From NCBI RefSeq assembly GCF_019219025.1, contig NZ_JAHUWN010000012.1, forward strand, positions 1 through 64,000: 64,000 bases of DNA. Reading direction: 5' to 3'. The notes beneath the pieces are model-generated. The model was not told the DNA's origin and ran no database searches. It saw nothing but the letters and a program-made list of their open reading frames with translations. Made by a program: the position numbers and the translations under genes. Positions within the stretch are counted from its first letter, which is position 1, and each line of letters opens with the position of its first letter. The stretch comes from Bacillus sp. sid0103 (lineage in GTDB: Bacteria > Bacillota > Bacilli > Bacillales_B > DSM-18226). This document shows, in pieces, positions 24,628 to 33,919 of this stretch.

Positions 24628-25155
24628 CTAAACTTCTTTAGCTATATCATTCTTTAGCAATTGTCGATGGTCATAATATTTCTCAAAAATAATACCCATA
24701 AAATAGAAAAATATTAAGCCAAAACAAATGTGAATGAGTGTAAATGTAACTCCAAATGAAGTAAATTCATATACAATAACTGGTAATTTTGCAGTCGTCC
24801 AAACTCCTAAAAAAAATACAATGTACCGTATGCTTGCCCCTTTTCTTAATAAAAGTGCCGCAATTGGAAAAGCGACGTAAAGGGGACCAGCTGCAATTAC
24901 TCCTAAAAATAGGGAGAACAAAATGCCATAAATGCCGGATTTTTCTCCCATATATCTAATTAGTGTTTCTTTCTCCACCCATTTGTCAAGCAAACCTACG
25001 AATATTAAGACAGGAGGGAGTAGAAACAACATATCTAAAATACTTCTTCCTGTTAATTGAAATGCGTTCCATCCCACCGATTGGTTTATGAAAGTAAGGA
25101 TCATGAGCCCAAATAATAAAATCAAAAAGAGACGATATCTTTTTAATTCTTTCAT
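24628..25155 (-). CDS. Half-size permease (second of a pair)
   Basis: A 175-residue membrane protein with four to five helices. It belongs with the preceding permease: both have an EKSG(L/I)xGIxFSxxxG segment (here MGEKSGIYGILFSLFLGVI) followed by a glycine/proline-rich re-entrant-like stretch. This is reminiscent of half-length members of the ArsP / DUF318 permease superfamily. The start is ATG 25155, whose ATGA overlaps the stop of the upstream gene; an in-frame upstream start at 25170 is less coupled. Two half-size proteins from overlapping genes probably form a heterodimeric transporter; the substrate is unknown. Confidence 0.75.
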   Translation of the reverse strand: MKELKRYRLFLILLFGLMILTFINQSVGWNAFQLTGRSILDMLFLLPPVLIFVGLLDKWVEKETLIRYMGEKSGIYGILFSLFLGVIAAGPLYVAFPIAALLLRKGASIRYIVFFLGVWTTAKLPVIVYEFTSFGVTFTLIHICFGLIFFYFMGIIFEKYYDHRQLLKNDIAKEV

Positions 25156-25634
25156 CCCATCACCACCCAAATAATATATGAAAATATTAGAGACATTAAC
25201 ACTGCAGATGCATTCCGAGAATAGGCAAAACTTCGCCCAAATATCTTTTGTTCCATAGGTAAAGTGGTGATTCCTACTGACATTAATGTAGACATTAATA
25301 CAGCTACTTGGGGGAGACCTGCACCATTTTGGACTAACGTATGTCCAAGCGGAAATACAACAAAGCTTGGAACTAGTGCAATAGATCCAATTAATGTCGA
25401 AAAAACAATACCTATTAATCCAGATTTTTCTCCAATGATTGAAGAAATTAAGGATGGCGTTAACATAGATAGTGAAAGTCCAACAAAAAGCATAATTGAT
25501 AACATGTCAGGTATTATATTACGAAAGCTTTTCCATGACTTTAATAAAGCTTCTTTTGTTTTATTTCGATCTTTTATAAAAGAAATACTGATAAGGAAAA
25601 TAGCTATAGCGTAAAGGATAACACCATTAATCAT
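25152..25634 (-). CDS. Half-size permease (first of a pair)
   Basis: A 160-residue membrane protein with about five helices. It contains IGEKSGLIGIVFSTLIGSIA and FVVFPLGHTLVQNGAG, matching in order the neighbour's EKSG...G and VAFPIAALLLRKGAS segments, so the two are paralogous halves. It overlaps padR by 8 bases upstream and the second permease by 4 bases downstream, giving a three-gene translationally coupled operon. Likely substrates of related permeases are metals, metalloids or organoarsenicals, but no binding cysteines are seen. Confidence 0.75.
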   Translation of the reverse strand: MINGVILYAIAIFLISISFIKDRNKTKEALLKSWKSFRNIIPDMLSIMLFVGLSLSMLTPSLISSIIGEKSGLIGIVFSTLIGSIALVPSFVVFPLGHTLVQNGAGLPQVAVLMSTLMSVGITTLPMEQKIFGRSFAYSRNASAVLMSLIFSYIIWVVMG

Positions 25635-25968
25635 GATTTGACTCCCTCCATTTTTTGTATTTATTTAAGAAAAATGATAAATTCTTCATTTTTTCTTCGA
25701 TATCCATTTGAAAATCTTCTAATTTACTTTTTCCAACAGTAGTAATTTTGTACATTTTTATCGGTTTATCTTGATCAGATGTGTCCAAATAAGACTCAAC
25801 AGCACCTTCTTTCTCTAATGTTTTTAATGTGCGATATATGATGGCACTGTCAATTGGATTGATGGGAAGCTCTTCTTCACATTTCTGCAGAAGTTTCCCT
25901 CCATAGCTATCTCCCTCTGTTAAAAACAGCAAAAGAAATGCACCTGTATGTCTCCCTGTATGTTTCAT
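25627..25968 (-). CDS. PadR-family transcriptional regulator
   Basis: A 113-residue winged-helix protein: GAFLLLFLTEGDSYGGKLLQKCEEE (helices 1-2), SAIIYRTLKTLEKEGAVESYL (recognition helix and turn) and the wing KPIKMYKITTVGKSKLEDF. It is the short PadR subtype with a C-terminal dimerisation helix. AGGAGG precedes the ATG. It heads the operon with the two permeases and has palindromic operators just upstream, so it most likely represses its own operon and is relieved by a toxic substrate of the permease. Confidence 0.88.
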   Translation of the reverse strand: MKHTGRHTGAFLLLFLTEGDSYGGKLLQKCEEELPINPIDSAIIYRTLKTLEKEGAVESYLDTSDQDKPIKMYKITTVGKSKLEDFQMDIEEKMKNLSFFLNKYKKWRESNHD

Positions 25969-26018
25969 GAAATATATAACCTCCTAATATAAATGTGGAA
26001 TTTTTTCCAGCAACACCT

Positions 26019-26069
26019 TACTGTTAATAACAGTATACTGTCATTGACAGTAATATGCCACTGACAGTA
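26019..26069 (-). promoter_or_regulatory. Three 17-bp PadR operator units in exact tandem
   Basis: 26019-26035 is a perfect palindrome (TACTGTTA-A-TAACAGTA) and 26036-26052 another (TACTGTCA-T-TGACAGTA), directly abutting. 26053-26069 keeps only the right arm (TGACAGTA) in the same 17-bp register. They begin 51 bases upstream of padR. Confidence 0.85.
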
Positions 26070-26127
26070 TGTCCTTTTTGTAAAAATTTTTGTTCATTTT
26101 CAGTTCAGCTTTCGTAAGGTTAGGGTC

Positions 26128-26505
26128 TTGCCGCGAAACCAGGGTCAACAGCCAGAGGTTATTGTCGCTATTTCTGCTATTTGTGCCGAGACGGACGAAA
26201 TGGCAGAAGAGGTCGCGTTAAGTACGCTGATTTGGGCATTTCAGAAGAGAAAAGGAGAGGGAGGCAGAGTTCCTTCCATCGCGGAAGCCAAGCAATATAC
26301 ACTTACAGATATTGAAAGGCAATCATTAGAAATAATGAAAGAGAAGATGATTATGGGGAACCCACAAAAGGTGTACCAGAAACTAAAAGAGCAGCAAGCA
26401 ATGTACCACGCGGATGAAATCATGATCGTCACCATTACCCATTCTCCTGCAGATCGAATCCGCTCGTATCAGCTGATTGCCAACGAAGCCCACCTTTCAC
26501 GCTAA
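26128..26505 (+). pseudogene. C-terminal remnant of a luciferase-like monooxygenase
   Basis: The 125 codons from the TTG at 26128 match the last third of an LLM-class flavin oxidoreductase (MsnO8-type): PEVIVAISAICAETDEMAEEVALS and the ending ADEIMIVTITHSPADRIRSYQLIANE. The N-terminal part that holds the flavin and substrate sites, around 200 residues, is absent; upstream sequence is the PadR operator region. There is no ribosome binding site at the TTG. It is a truncated gene, possibly broken by the event that placed the PadR operon here. Confidence 0.8.
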
Positions 26506-26534
26506 AAAGCTGTCCCCACTGGGAACAGCCTTTT
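26504..26534. terminator. Bidirectional terminator
   Basis: GCTGTCCCC (26509-26517) pairs with GGGAACAGC (26521-26529) with one mismatch, with A and T runs outside. It serves the GH18 gene from the minus strand and the oxidoreductase remnant from the plus strand. Confidence 0.75.
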
Positions 26535-26538
26535 CTTG

Positions 26539-27711
26539 TTAATATCCTTTTGCGGTATAATATTTTACGGGTTCTTTACTCGATGCCTTTATCTCAGAAA
26601 AAATGGTCCCTGTCAGACTATGTGACCCTTGGGAGTCTAATCCTGCTTCCCACAACATCATCCCGCCAAAGCCGTGATCCAGAGCTAATCGTGTTTTCTT
26701 TTTCATCGTTGGTCCGCCGTTATAATGGTAGGTTGTTCCATTCATCTTCACGGTGTCCTTTCCTGCATTCGCAGGGTTCTTGTTAATGATCGCAGCATAT
26801 GAAACCTGTTTGATTTTAGGATTTTCTGGTTGGGCATAAAATGGAACGCCTAAAACCAATTTTTCCTTTGAAAGTTTTTTAGAATCAAATAGATTAGTCC
26901 AATAGTTTACGATTTTCTCAGTAAATGGATAAGGTGATAAATTAGCAGCATTGTAGCCGCCATCCCACTGACCATCATAGGCCATGATATTGACATGGTC
27001 GACATACTGGAACATCGATGGTTCATATTGAATAAAGCCAACTTCCGTTAACGTAACAGCATGAATTTTTGAATATACGGCAACAGACAGCTCCTTCTTT
27101 TTCGGGTGAAGCTGTGCACTTAACTCTTTCGCGAAGGCAGTCAGATTTTTTGCATCTGCTGTTGTGCGAGGGTGTTCAAAATCGATATCTATCCCATCTA
27201 GGTTTTCGCGGACTGCGATATTAGTAAGCTCTTTAACTAGCTTTGCTCTAGATTTAGGATTAGAAATCGCTGGTTTAAAATAGTTATAGGATTCTCCACC
27301 CTTAATGTGGAACCATCCACCAATTGCAAGGATTACTTTCGTGTCATGCTTTTCTGCTTTGGCAACAACCGTTCTTAAGTTTTTTAAAGCGAGATCACCA
27401 TTAAATAAGACTGTTCCATCTTTAGTCGGATGAACAAAAGAGAAAATGACATGCGATAATTTTGAATAATCCACAATGTTAGGATCACGATAATCCTGAA
27501 CATAACCAATGAGTACCTTTGATGGTGCTTTTTTTACATTTGGTAGTTCTTTTGCGTTTGGCATAATGGCCGATTTAGGTGCATCTTCTATGATTAGCGT
27601 ACTTGGACGCTCATGCTTTTGATTATTTGAAGAGAAAAAGACTCCTGTGAATATTCCTCCTATAAAGGTAACGGCAATTACCAGGCCAAGGAGGAGATGA
27701 CGTTTGTTCAT
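26539..27711 (-). CDS. Glycoside hydrolase family 18 (chitinase / spore peptidoglycan hydrolase type)
   Basis: A 390-residue exported enzyme. Residues 7-27 form a signal anchor, followed by a Pro/Lys-rich linker and a GH18 barrel from about 65. The catalytic motif is LDGIDIDFEHP (171-181), with E179 as the acid/base and D175/D177 present; the SxGG-like strand appears as ILAIGGW (127-133). The substrate is chitin or N-acetylglucosamine-containing peptidoglycan. No LysM or chitin-binding domain is visible, so it may act near the cell surface. AAGGAGG precedes the ATG. Confidence 0.9.
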   Translation of the reverse strand: MNKRHLLLGLVIAVTFIGGIFTGVFFSSNNQKHERPSTLIIEDAPKSAIMPNAKELPNVKKAPSKVLIGYVQDYRDPNIVDYSKLSHVIFSFVHPTKDGTVLFNGDLALKNLRTVVAKAEKHDTKVILAIGGWFHIKGGESYNYFKPAISNPKSRAKLVKELTNIAVRENLDGIDIDFEHPRTTADAKNLTAFAKELSAQLHPKKKELSVAVYSKIHAVTLTEVGFIQYEPSMFQYVDHVNIMAYDGQWDGGYNAANLSPYPFTEKIVNYWTNLFDSKKLSKEKLVLGVPFYAQPENPKIKQVSYAAIINKNPANAGKDTVKMNGTTYHYNGGPTMKKKTRLALDHGFGGMMLWEAGLDSQGSHSLTGTIFSEIKASSKEPVKYYTAKGY

Positions 27712-27916
27712 AGTTTGTGTTCCTCCTTACAAATTCTCACATAGAAAATTGTAACAGAAAAAGGGAGGAAGGACGGATGGTAATATCCACCTATGCAGGA
27801 ATTGCATCCTTTGGAAAGTGAAAAAATTTGAACTTCCCTGTCTGTTTTTGCTATAATTATTTGGTTAATGTTGAAAACCTAGGGTTTTTTATATATAAAA
27901 TTGTAAGGTGGTAACC

Positions 27917-28876
27917 ATGAATCAAGACTATAGAGTATTATTATATTATAAATATATATCCATTGAGAATCCTGAAGAGGTAACCCAGGAACATCTTAAT
28001 GTCTGTAATGAACTTGGACTCAAAGGCCGGATTATCCTTGCAGCTGAGGGAATTAACGGCACGGTGTCAGGCACCATTGAACAAACTGACGCGTATATGA
28101 AATATATGCATGAACATCCACTGTTCGCAGGAACTATCTTTAAAATTGATGAAGCGACTGAGCATGCTTTCAAAAAAATGAAGGTACGTTTCAGACCGGA
28201 ACTTGTCACGTTGCGTTTGGAAGATGACGTCGATCCGAATTTGCAAACAGGGAAACATTTAAAACCAAAGGAATTCTTTGCGGAAATGCAAAAAGAAGAT
28301 ACAGTTGTCATCGATGCGCGAAATGATTATGAGTTTGATCTAGGTCATTTTAGAGGGGCTGTTAGACCGGATATTCTTAACTTCCGTGACCTGCCACAAT
28401 GGATAAGAGAAAATAAGCAGGAGTTTGAAGGCAAAAAGATTCTAACCTACTGTACAGGTGGGATTCGCTGCGAAAAATTCTCCGGCTGGCTGCTTCAAGA
28501 AGGCTTTGAAGATGTATCACAGCTTGAAGGCGGGATTGTCACTTATGGTAAGGATCCTGAAGTACAGGGAGACCTATGGGATGGTCAACTCTATGTGTTT
28601 GACGAGCGAATAAGCGTTCCAGTTAACCGTAAAGAGCATGTAGTTGTTGGGAAGGATTTTTACACTGGTGAGCCTTGTGAACGCTACGTGAATTGTGCCA
28701 ACCCAGAATGTAACCGAAAAATTCTTTGCTCAGAAGAGAACGAACATAAGCACTTACGCAGCTGTTCACATGAGTGCCGCGTTCACCCACGCAACCGTTA
28801 TGTTGCCCAGCACGGTTTAAGTGAAGATGAGGTCAAAGAAAGATTAGCCGTTATTGAGAAAGAATTAGCAAGATAA
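27917..28876 (+). CDS. trhO: tRNA uridine(34) hydroxylase (rhodanese-related)
   Basis: A 320-residue protein of the TrhO (YceA/YbfQ) family. An N-terminal acylphosphatase-like domain (1-95) is followed by a rhodanese domain with [15 protein letters not shown] and the active-site loop CTGGIRCEK containing C179 and C185, then a C-terminal Cys-rich region ([13 protein letters not shown]). The family makes 5-hydroxyuridine at the tRNA wobble position with oxygen. I start at ATG 27917 after AAGGTGG; an in-frame GTG at 27908 is too close. It has its own terminator. Confidence 0.92.
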   Translation: MNQDYRVLLYYKYISIENPEEVTQEHLNVCNELGLKGRIILAAEGINGTVSGTIEQTDAYMKYMHEHPLFAGTIFKIDEATEHAFKKMKVRFRPELVTLRLEDDVDPNLQTGKHLKPKEFFAEMQKEDTVVIDARNDYEFDLGHFRGAVRPDILNFRDLPQWIRENKQEFEGKKILTYCTGGIRCEKFSGWLLQEGFEDVSQLEGGIVTYGKDPEVQGDLWDGQLYVFDERISVPVNRKEHVVVGKDFYTGEPCERYVNCANPECNRKILCSEENEHKHLRSCSHECRVHPRNRYVAQHGLSEDEVKERLAVIEKELAR

Positions 28877-28886
28877 CTATTAAAGC

Positions 28887-28916
28887 AAGCAGGTCATTTC
28901 GGTGGCCTGCTTTTTT
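28887..28916 (+). terminator. Terminator of trhO
   Basis: AAGCAGGTCA (28887-28896) pairs with TGGCCTGCTT (28903-28912) with one G-U pair, followed by T. Confidence 0.9.
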
Positions 28917-29014
28917 ATGTTCTCCTTTTTTAAGGTTTGCCAATAGGATTTTGGGAATATATTGATTATGATAGAGAATAGATACGTTTTACATAGAGAG
29001 GAGCGGAATAATTA

Positions 29015-30802
29015 ATGGTGAGCTATACCAATCGAAATGAAGTACCCGTTCAGGAAAAGTGGAATTTAGATGATATTTATTCAGATCTCAACAAATGGGA
29101 AGAGGATTATCTGAAGATCCAAGAAATAGCTGCTAACCTGAAGCAATATGATGGAACCATTCAAGATGGGAACTCATTGTATCAATATCTCAATCAGCGA
29201 GAAGAATTATCTTTTCTGTTCAACAAAGTTTATGCCTATGCGATGTTGAGAGTAGATGAAAATACAAGGGATACCGCCTCACAGTCTTATTTAGACCGAG
29301 CGAAACAATTGAGTGTAAAAGTGAGTGCTTCCACTTCCTTCTTTATGCCTTATTTATTAAGTCTGGATGAAGAAACATTATCAGGTTACATAAAAGCAGA
29401 AAAGAAGCTGGACTATTTTGAAGAGGATCTATGGGAGTCGTTCCGTTACAAGCAACATGTATTAACTAAGGAACAGGAAGCAGTCCTATCCCAATTAGGG
29501 GAAGCCCTCTCGGCACCGGGAAACATTTTTGGCATGATGAATAATGCAGATATTAAATTCGGGGAAGTGACCAGTGAGAGCGGTGACCGTATCGAACTAA
29601 CCAGGGGACTGTATTCCAAATTAATCGAAGATACGGACCGTGAAAAACGGAGAGAGGCCTATAAGGCATATTATCAACCCTACCTGCAATTAAAAAATTC
29701 CATTGCTTCTACACTTTCAGCGGCCATCAAAAATAATGTGACAACGGCTAAAATACGTCAATATTCATCAGCGTTAGAAAAAGCTCTGTTTGGAGATAAC
29801 GTACCTAAAGAGGTATATGAGAATCTCATCCTAACAACGAAACAAAATATCAGTCCACTCCATCAATATTCAAGGATTCGAAAGGAAAAATTGAAGCTTG
29901 ATGAGCTTCGTCAATATGATATGAGTGTCCCGCTGGTAGAGGGTGTAAAGCAAGTCATTTCATTTGAGGAAGCCTATGAAACGATGTGCAAGGCATTAGC
30001 CCCACTAGGGGAAGACTATGTCAATATCCTGAAGGAGTTTAAAGAGGCGCGTTATCTAGATGTGAGAGAAACACCTGGGAAGCGGTCAGGTGCCTACAAT
30101 CTTGGCGTATACGGCGTCCATCCTTATATCCTTTTAAATCATCAGGATGATTTGGACAGTTTATTCACATTGGTCCATGAATGCGGGCATGGTGTCCACA
30201 GCCAGTTGAGTTCACAGTATCAACCGCAAATAACTGCTCGATACAGCATATTTGTGGCAGAAGTGGCATCAACCGTTAATGAAGTGCTATTAATTAATTA
30301 TTTATTAAACAATGAGAAAGACCCTGATGTTCGGAAACATTTAGTGAATCATTTCATCGATCAATTTAAGGGGACATTTTTTACACAAGTCATGTTTGCA
30401 GAGTTTGAGATGAAGACACATGAAATGGCGGAAAAAGGGATGCCGCTTAATGTGGAGGTATTTAACCAAACTTATGAAACTTTATTCCGGGAATACAATG
30501 GAGATGAGGTTGTCTTCGATGATGAAGTTAAATTTGGATGGTCAAGAATCCCACATTTTTACCGCCCCTTCTATGTTTACAAGTATGCAACTGGATTTGC
30601 GTCAGCGATCCATTTGGCGACAAAGATTCTTGAAGGTGATCAAGAGACACTTACTTCCTATTTAGAATTCTTAAAGAGCGGCAGTTCGGATTATCCGCTT
30701 GAATTGTTAAAGAAGACCGGCGTCGATTTAACGACACCATACCCAATTGAAAATTCACTGAAACGGTTTGGTGAATTAGTAGAAGAGTTCTCACAAATTT
30801 AA
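29015..30802 (+). CDS. pepF: Oligoendopeptidase F (M3B metallopeptidase)
   Basis: A 595-residue cytosolic zinc peptidase of family M3B. The zinc motif is H388-E389-C-G-H392 in LVHECGHGVHS, with the downstream EVASTVNEVLL helix supplying the third ligand. The length is typical (about 600). It cleaves peptides of roughly 7-17 residues. GAGAGGAG lies before the ATG. It is monocistronic with a strong terminator. Many Bacilli carry several pepF paralogues, so this may not be the one linked to competence control (yjbG). Confidence 0.93.
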   Translation: MVSYTNRNEVPVQEKWNLDDIYSDLNKWEEDYLKIQEIAANLKQYDGTIQDGNSLYQYLNQREELSFLFNKVYAYAMLRVDENTRDTASQSYLDRAKQLSVKVSASTSFFMPYLLSLDEETLSGYIKAEKKLDYFEEDLWESFRYKQHVLTKEQEAVLSQLGEALSAPGNIFGMMNNADIKFGEVTSESGDRIELTRGLYSKLIEDTDREKRREAYKAYYQPYLQLKNSIASTLSAAIKNNVTTAKIRQYSSALEKALFGDNVPKEVYENLILTTKQNISPLHQYSRIRKEKLKLDELRQYDMSVPLVEGVKQVISFEEAYETMCKALAPLGEDYVNILKEFKEARYLDVRETPGKRSGAYNLGVYGVHPYILLNHQDDLDSLFTLVHECGHGVHSQLSSQYQPQITARYSIFVAEVASTVNEVLLINYLLNNEKDPDVRKHLVNHFIDQFKGTFFTQVMFAEFEMKTHEMAEKGMPLNVEVFNQTYETLFREYNGDEVVFDDEVKFGWSRIPHFYRPFYVYKYATGFASAIHLATKILEGDQETLTSYLEFLKSGSSDYPLELLKKTGVDLTTPYPIENSLKRFGELVEEFSQI

Positions 30803-30818
30803 AATAATCAACGTTCAT

Positions 30819-30863
30819 AACCCATGGTTTTCTTCTTTTTAGAGGCGGCCATGGGTTTTATTT
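30819..30863 (+). terminator. Terminator of pepF
   Basis: AACCCATGG (30819-30827) pairs exactly with CCATGGGTT (30849-30857), followed by TTATTTTTT. Confidence 0.88.
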
Positions 30864-30933
30864 TTTATAGAGTATTAAATGAACTTATTGTAAAATAAAG
30901 AAAGTTAAGAATATTAAAGGAGTCATTTGGATT

Positions 30934-32124
30934 ATGAATAGTAGAAAAGACAAAAAACAAGCACGGAAGAAAGCATTTCTACCTTTCCTCATTCTTGTAG
31001 TTATTTCGCTTATTGTTGGTGGTTTTTACTTGAACAGCAGTTTGAAGGAAGAGAATACTGCTTCGAAAATCTCCAACAATAAAGAAAAAACGGCTGAGAA
31101 GGTAAAAAAAGAAGAACCCATACAAGAAACGAAACCTGAAATTAAACCAGAACCAGTCAAGGAAACAACCATTAAAATAAGTGCTGCCGGTGATTTTACG
31201 CTTGGTTCGGATGAATCGTTTAACTATAGTACATCCTTCATTAAAGCAGCTGAGGACAATGGACTGCCGTATTTTGTTAAAGGCTTGGATAATATTTTTT
31301 TAACTGATGATTTCACAACGGTCAATTTAGAAACGACACTAACAAATGCGACCAAAAAAGCGGTAAAAACATTTCGCTTTAAGGGTGATCCATCCTATGC
31401 GGAAATTCTCGATTTGGGCGGAATTGAAGCGGTAAATCTAGCAAACAATCATATCCATGATTACCTAGATAAAGGTTACCGAGATACAATGACATCATTG
31501 CAAAAGCAGAACATCGGTTATTTTGGTTATGATCATAAATATATTACAACCGTAAAAGATACGAAAATTGGCGCTTTAGGTTATGAGGGTTGGTCGGATA
31601 CACAAGAAATACGCAGTCAAGTGGCGAATGATATTAAAGAGCTGCGAGCACAAGGTGCACAAATCATTCTCGTTCATTATCATTGGGGAAGTGAAAGGCA
31701 TTATGTCCCTGACAGCTCCCAAAAGTCGTTGGCTCGATTTACCATCGATAGTGGTGCAGACCTAATTCTTGGTCACCATCCTCATGTTGTCCAAGGAATT
31801 GAAGAATATAATGGTAAATTTATTGTGTATAGTCTTGGCAACTTCATGTTTGGCGGGAATAAAAATCCAAGTGACAAGGATACGTTTGTTTTTCAACAAA
31901 CCTTTCATTTGAAAAATGGGGTTCTTTCCGATACGAAGGAAATCAACGTAGTTCCATTTTCAATTTCTTCTGTTTCCTCAAGGAATGATTATCAGCCGAC
32001 GTTATTAACCGGCTCCGAAAAGAAAAGAGTTAAGCAAAAAATCATCGACGCATCAAATAAAATCAAAGGCTCTGATTGGCTTGTTTATGAAAATAATGAT
32101 CCGGTCGTAAAAAAGGAAAACTAA
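30934..32124 (+). CDS. CapA-family (PGA_cap) metallophosphatase-like protein
   Basis: A 396-residue protein with an N-terminal signal anchor (about 14-32), a Lys/Glu/Pro-rich linker (35-75) and a CapA domain with its hallmark segments: SAAGDFTLG, VNLANNHIHDY, VHYHWGSERHYVPD, GADLILGHHPHVVQGIE and FIVYSLGNFMFGG. These supply the D/N/H ligands of a metallophosphoesterase-like fold on the cell exterior. CapA proteins are linked to poly-gamma-glutamate export or surface polymer handling, but no capB/capC genes are present, so the role is open. AAGGAG precedes the ATG. A second member lies at 61261-62415. Confidence 0.85.
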   Translation: MNSRKDKKQARKKAFLPFLILVVISLIVGGFYLNSSLKEENTASKISNNKEKTAEKVKKEEPIQETKPEIKPEPVKETTIKISAAGDFTLGSDESFNYSTSFIKAAEDNGLPYFVKGLDNIFLTDDFTTVNLETTLTNATKKAVKTFRFKGDPSYAEILDLGGIEAVNLANNHIHDYLDKGYRDTMTSLQKQNIGYFGYDHKYITTVKDTKIGALGYEGWSDTQEIRSQVANDIKELRAQGAQIILVHYHWGSERHYVPDSSQKSLARFTIDSGADLILGHHPHVVQGIEEYNGKFIVYSLGNFMFGGNKNPSDKDTFVFQQTFHLKNGVLSDTKEINVVPFSISSVSSRNDYQPTLLTGSEKKRVKQKIIDASNKIKGSDWLVYENNDPVVKKEN

Positions 32125-32133
32125 ATACAAACA

Positions 32134-32167
32134 AAATAAAGGGACAGTCAGCACTGTCCTTTTATTT
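32134..32167. terminator. Bidirectional terminator
   Basis: Bases 32134-32148 pair with 32153-32167 (15 bp, one G-U), giving A-run and T-run flanks on both strands for the CapA-like and glycosyltransferase genes. Confidence 0.92.
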
Positions 32168-33694
32168 AATAGAAGAAATTTTTAAGCCAACGTTTCCGTA
32201 GACGGTATCATAAAAAGTAAACTCGCGGTTTTTATAATGGTATTTCGTTTTGCTCTGTGTCGGTTTTCTGATGTTAATTTTTAAATAATCATTAAATCGC
32301 AAAAAAATAGAGTAGTTTGATGACGGAAGCTGGTTTAATAACTCAAAATCCAGTGTCAGCGTTCCATTCCCACTTTTATCTAGACTTACAGGATAAGTAG
32401 ATTCATGCAAGGCATTTTTTGTATCCCGAATCAATCCATGGGTGAGCGTATCCTGATGATCGCCAAACACCTTAAATGTAAGGGTATATTGATCCTCATC
32501 ACCATATTCTTCTTCTAACACGGAATGCATTGGAATACGAATATATTTATCGTTATCTTCTAAGAAGGGTACTATCATATAGGGAAGATTATCTTTGATC
32601 AAAATATCTTTGATTTTCTCCTGCTTATCCCAGGCAAAAAGGTGCTCAAGGTCTTTATATTTCTTTTTGGAAAATAAGTTATAAACCACTTTATTAATCG
32701 GGTGGAAGAATTCCTCGGAAACCTCATAATTTAAATTCTTCGTAGTTTTTAGCACTTGGTTAAATTTATAGTAATAGACCCGTTTCAGTTTCGTTTTTTG
32801 AAAATGGGGTGTATTAAAAAACCGCGTAATGGAATCAAATTCATATAGTCGGTTTAACACCATCTTCTGTTTTTCTACATCTAAATTTTTATTGAGAATA
32901 TGGTTAATTACGTTGAGATTACAATTGGTCTTTTGAATAATATTAGTCCGATTTGATAATCGAGTATCCTGGTTATCAATCCGATTCAAATAATATATAG
33001 GATGTTCGGTAGTAGAAATCGTATGACAATGGGTAAGCACATCCATGAAAAATTGCTTGTCCTCCGCAAATTTCATTTCAGGAAAAAGAATCTGATTGTC
33101 CTTTATGATGCTCGTTTTGATCATACGCGCTCTTGGACCTAAATGATGAAAGATATGCGGAATCGAAAAGGGCGATACACTTCTTCTTTCCTTGCACGAT
33201 TCATGTTCACCGACAATTGAAATCCCCTTTGATTGGACCTGAATCGTTTTCCCCACTGCATAGTCATCACCGGTTTCCGCTAGAATCGTTACTAATGATT
33301 TAAGGCCATTAGGTTCAAGCCAATCATCGGCATCTAAAAAAGTAATATATTTTGATTGAGATAATTCAATACCAATGTTACGTGGCTGACCGGGAGTACC
33401 TGTATTTCTTTTCAGAAAAACAACCTTGATGTTAGCAACCTTTGCTGAGTATTCTAACAGGATTTCTCTTGAGGAGTCTGTAGAACAATCATCAATTAAT
33501 ATGTACTCGATTTGATCCATCCCGAGTGATTGATTTAAAACAGAATCAATTGTTTTTCTCAAATATTTCTCGGCGTTATAAACGGGGGTAATGACAGAAA
33601 CGACTGTCGGTTTCCGCTCATCCGTTAATTTTTGATCAACAATATGATAGCCTTTCGCATTATGCTTCTGTTCCTGATTCCAAATCCAACCCAT
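32162..33694 (-). CDS. Family 2 glycosyltransferase
   Basis: A 510-residue protein. Residues 30-250 form a GT-A domain: VSVITPVYNAEKYLRKTIDSVL, LIDDCSTDSS, GTPGQPRNIGIE, and the metal-binding ITFLDADDWL. The remaining 260 residues end in a beta-rich region (about 390-510), an arrangement like wall teichoic acid glycosyltransferases of the TarS type. It probably transfers sugars to a surface polymer from the cytosolic face. GAGGTG precedes the ATG. It converges on the CapA-like gene and has no tag/tar neighbours, so the acceptor is unknown. Confidence 0.82.
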   Translation of the reverse strand: MGWIWNQEQKHNAKGYHIVDQKLTDERKPTVVSVITPVYNAEKYLRKTIDSVLNQSLGMDQIEYILIDDCSTDSSREILLEYSAKVANIKVVFLKRNTGTPGQPRNIGIELSQSKYITFLDADDWLEPNGLKSLVTILAETGDDYAVGKTIQVQSKGISIVGEHESCKERRSVSPFSIPHIFHHLGPRARMIKTSIIKDNQILFPEMKFAEDKQFFMDVLTHCHTISTTEHPIYYLNRIDNQDTRLSNRTNIIQKTNCNLNVINHILNKNLDVEKQKMVLNRLYEFDSITRFFNTPHFQKTKLKRVYYYKFNQVLKTTKNLNYEVSEEFFHPINKVVYNLFSKKKYKDLEHLFAWDKQEKIKDILIKDNLPYMIVPFLEDNDKYIRIPMHSVLEEEYGDEDQYTLTFKVFGDHQDTLTHGLIRDTKNALHESTYPVSLDKSGNGTLTLDFELLNQLPSSNYSIFLRFNDYLKINIRKPTQSKTKYHYKNREFTFYDTVYGNVGLKISSIK

Positions 33695-33919
33695 CTTTAT
33701 TCACCTCAACATTCTCCCCATCCACTTACTTTATTGATATGTAAAAAACGCCAAACCATTATTATTTTTGGACAAATTAATAAATCTTATTCGAAAAAAC
33801 CCACACTTCCCGTGAAACCTAGTCCAGATTTTACGTCCTTTGACAACATTTTACACTAAATATATTTGAATAATGTTAAAATAGGTCATATTGATAATTA
33901 TTTTAGGAGGATTTCAACG

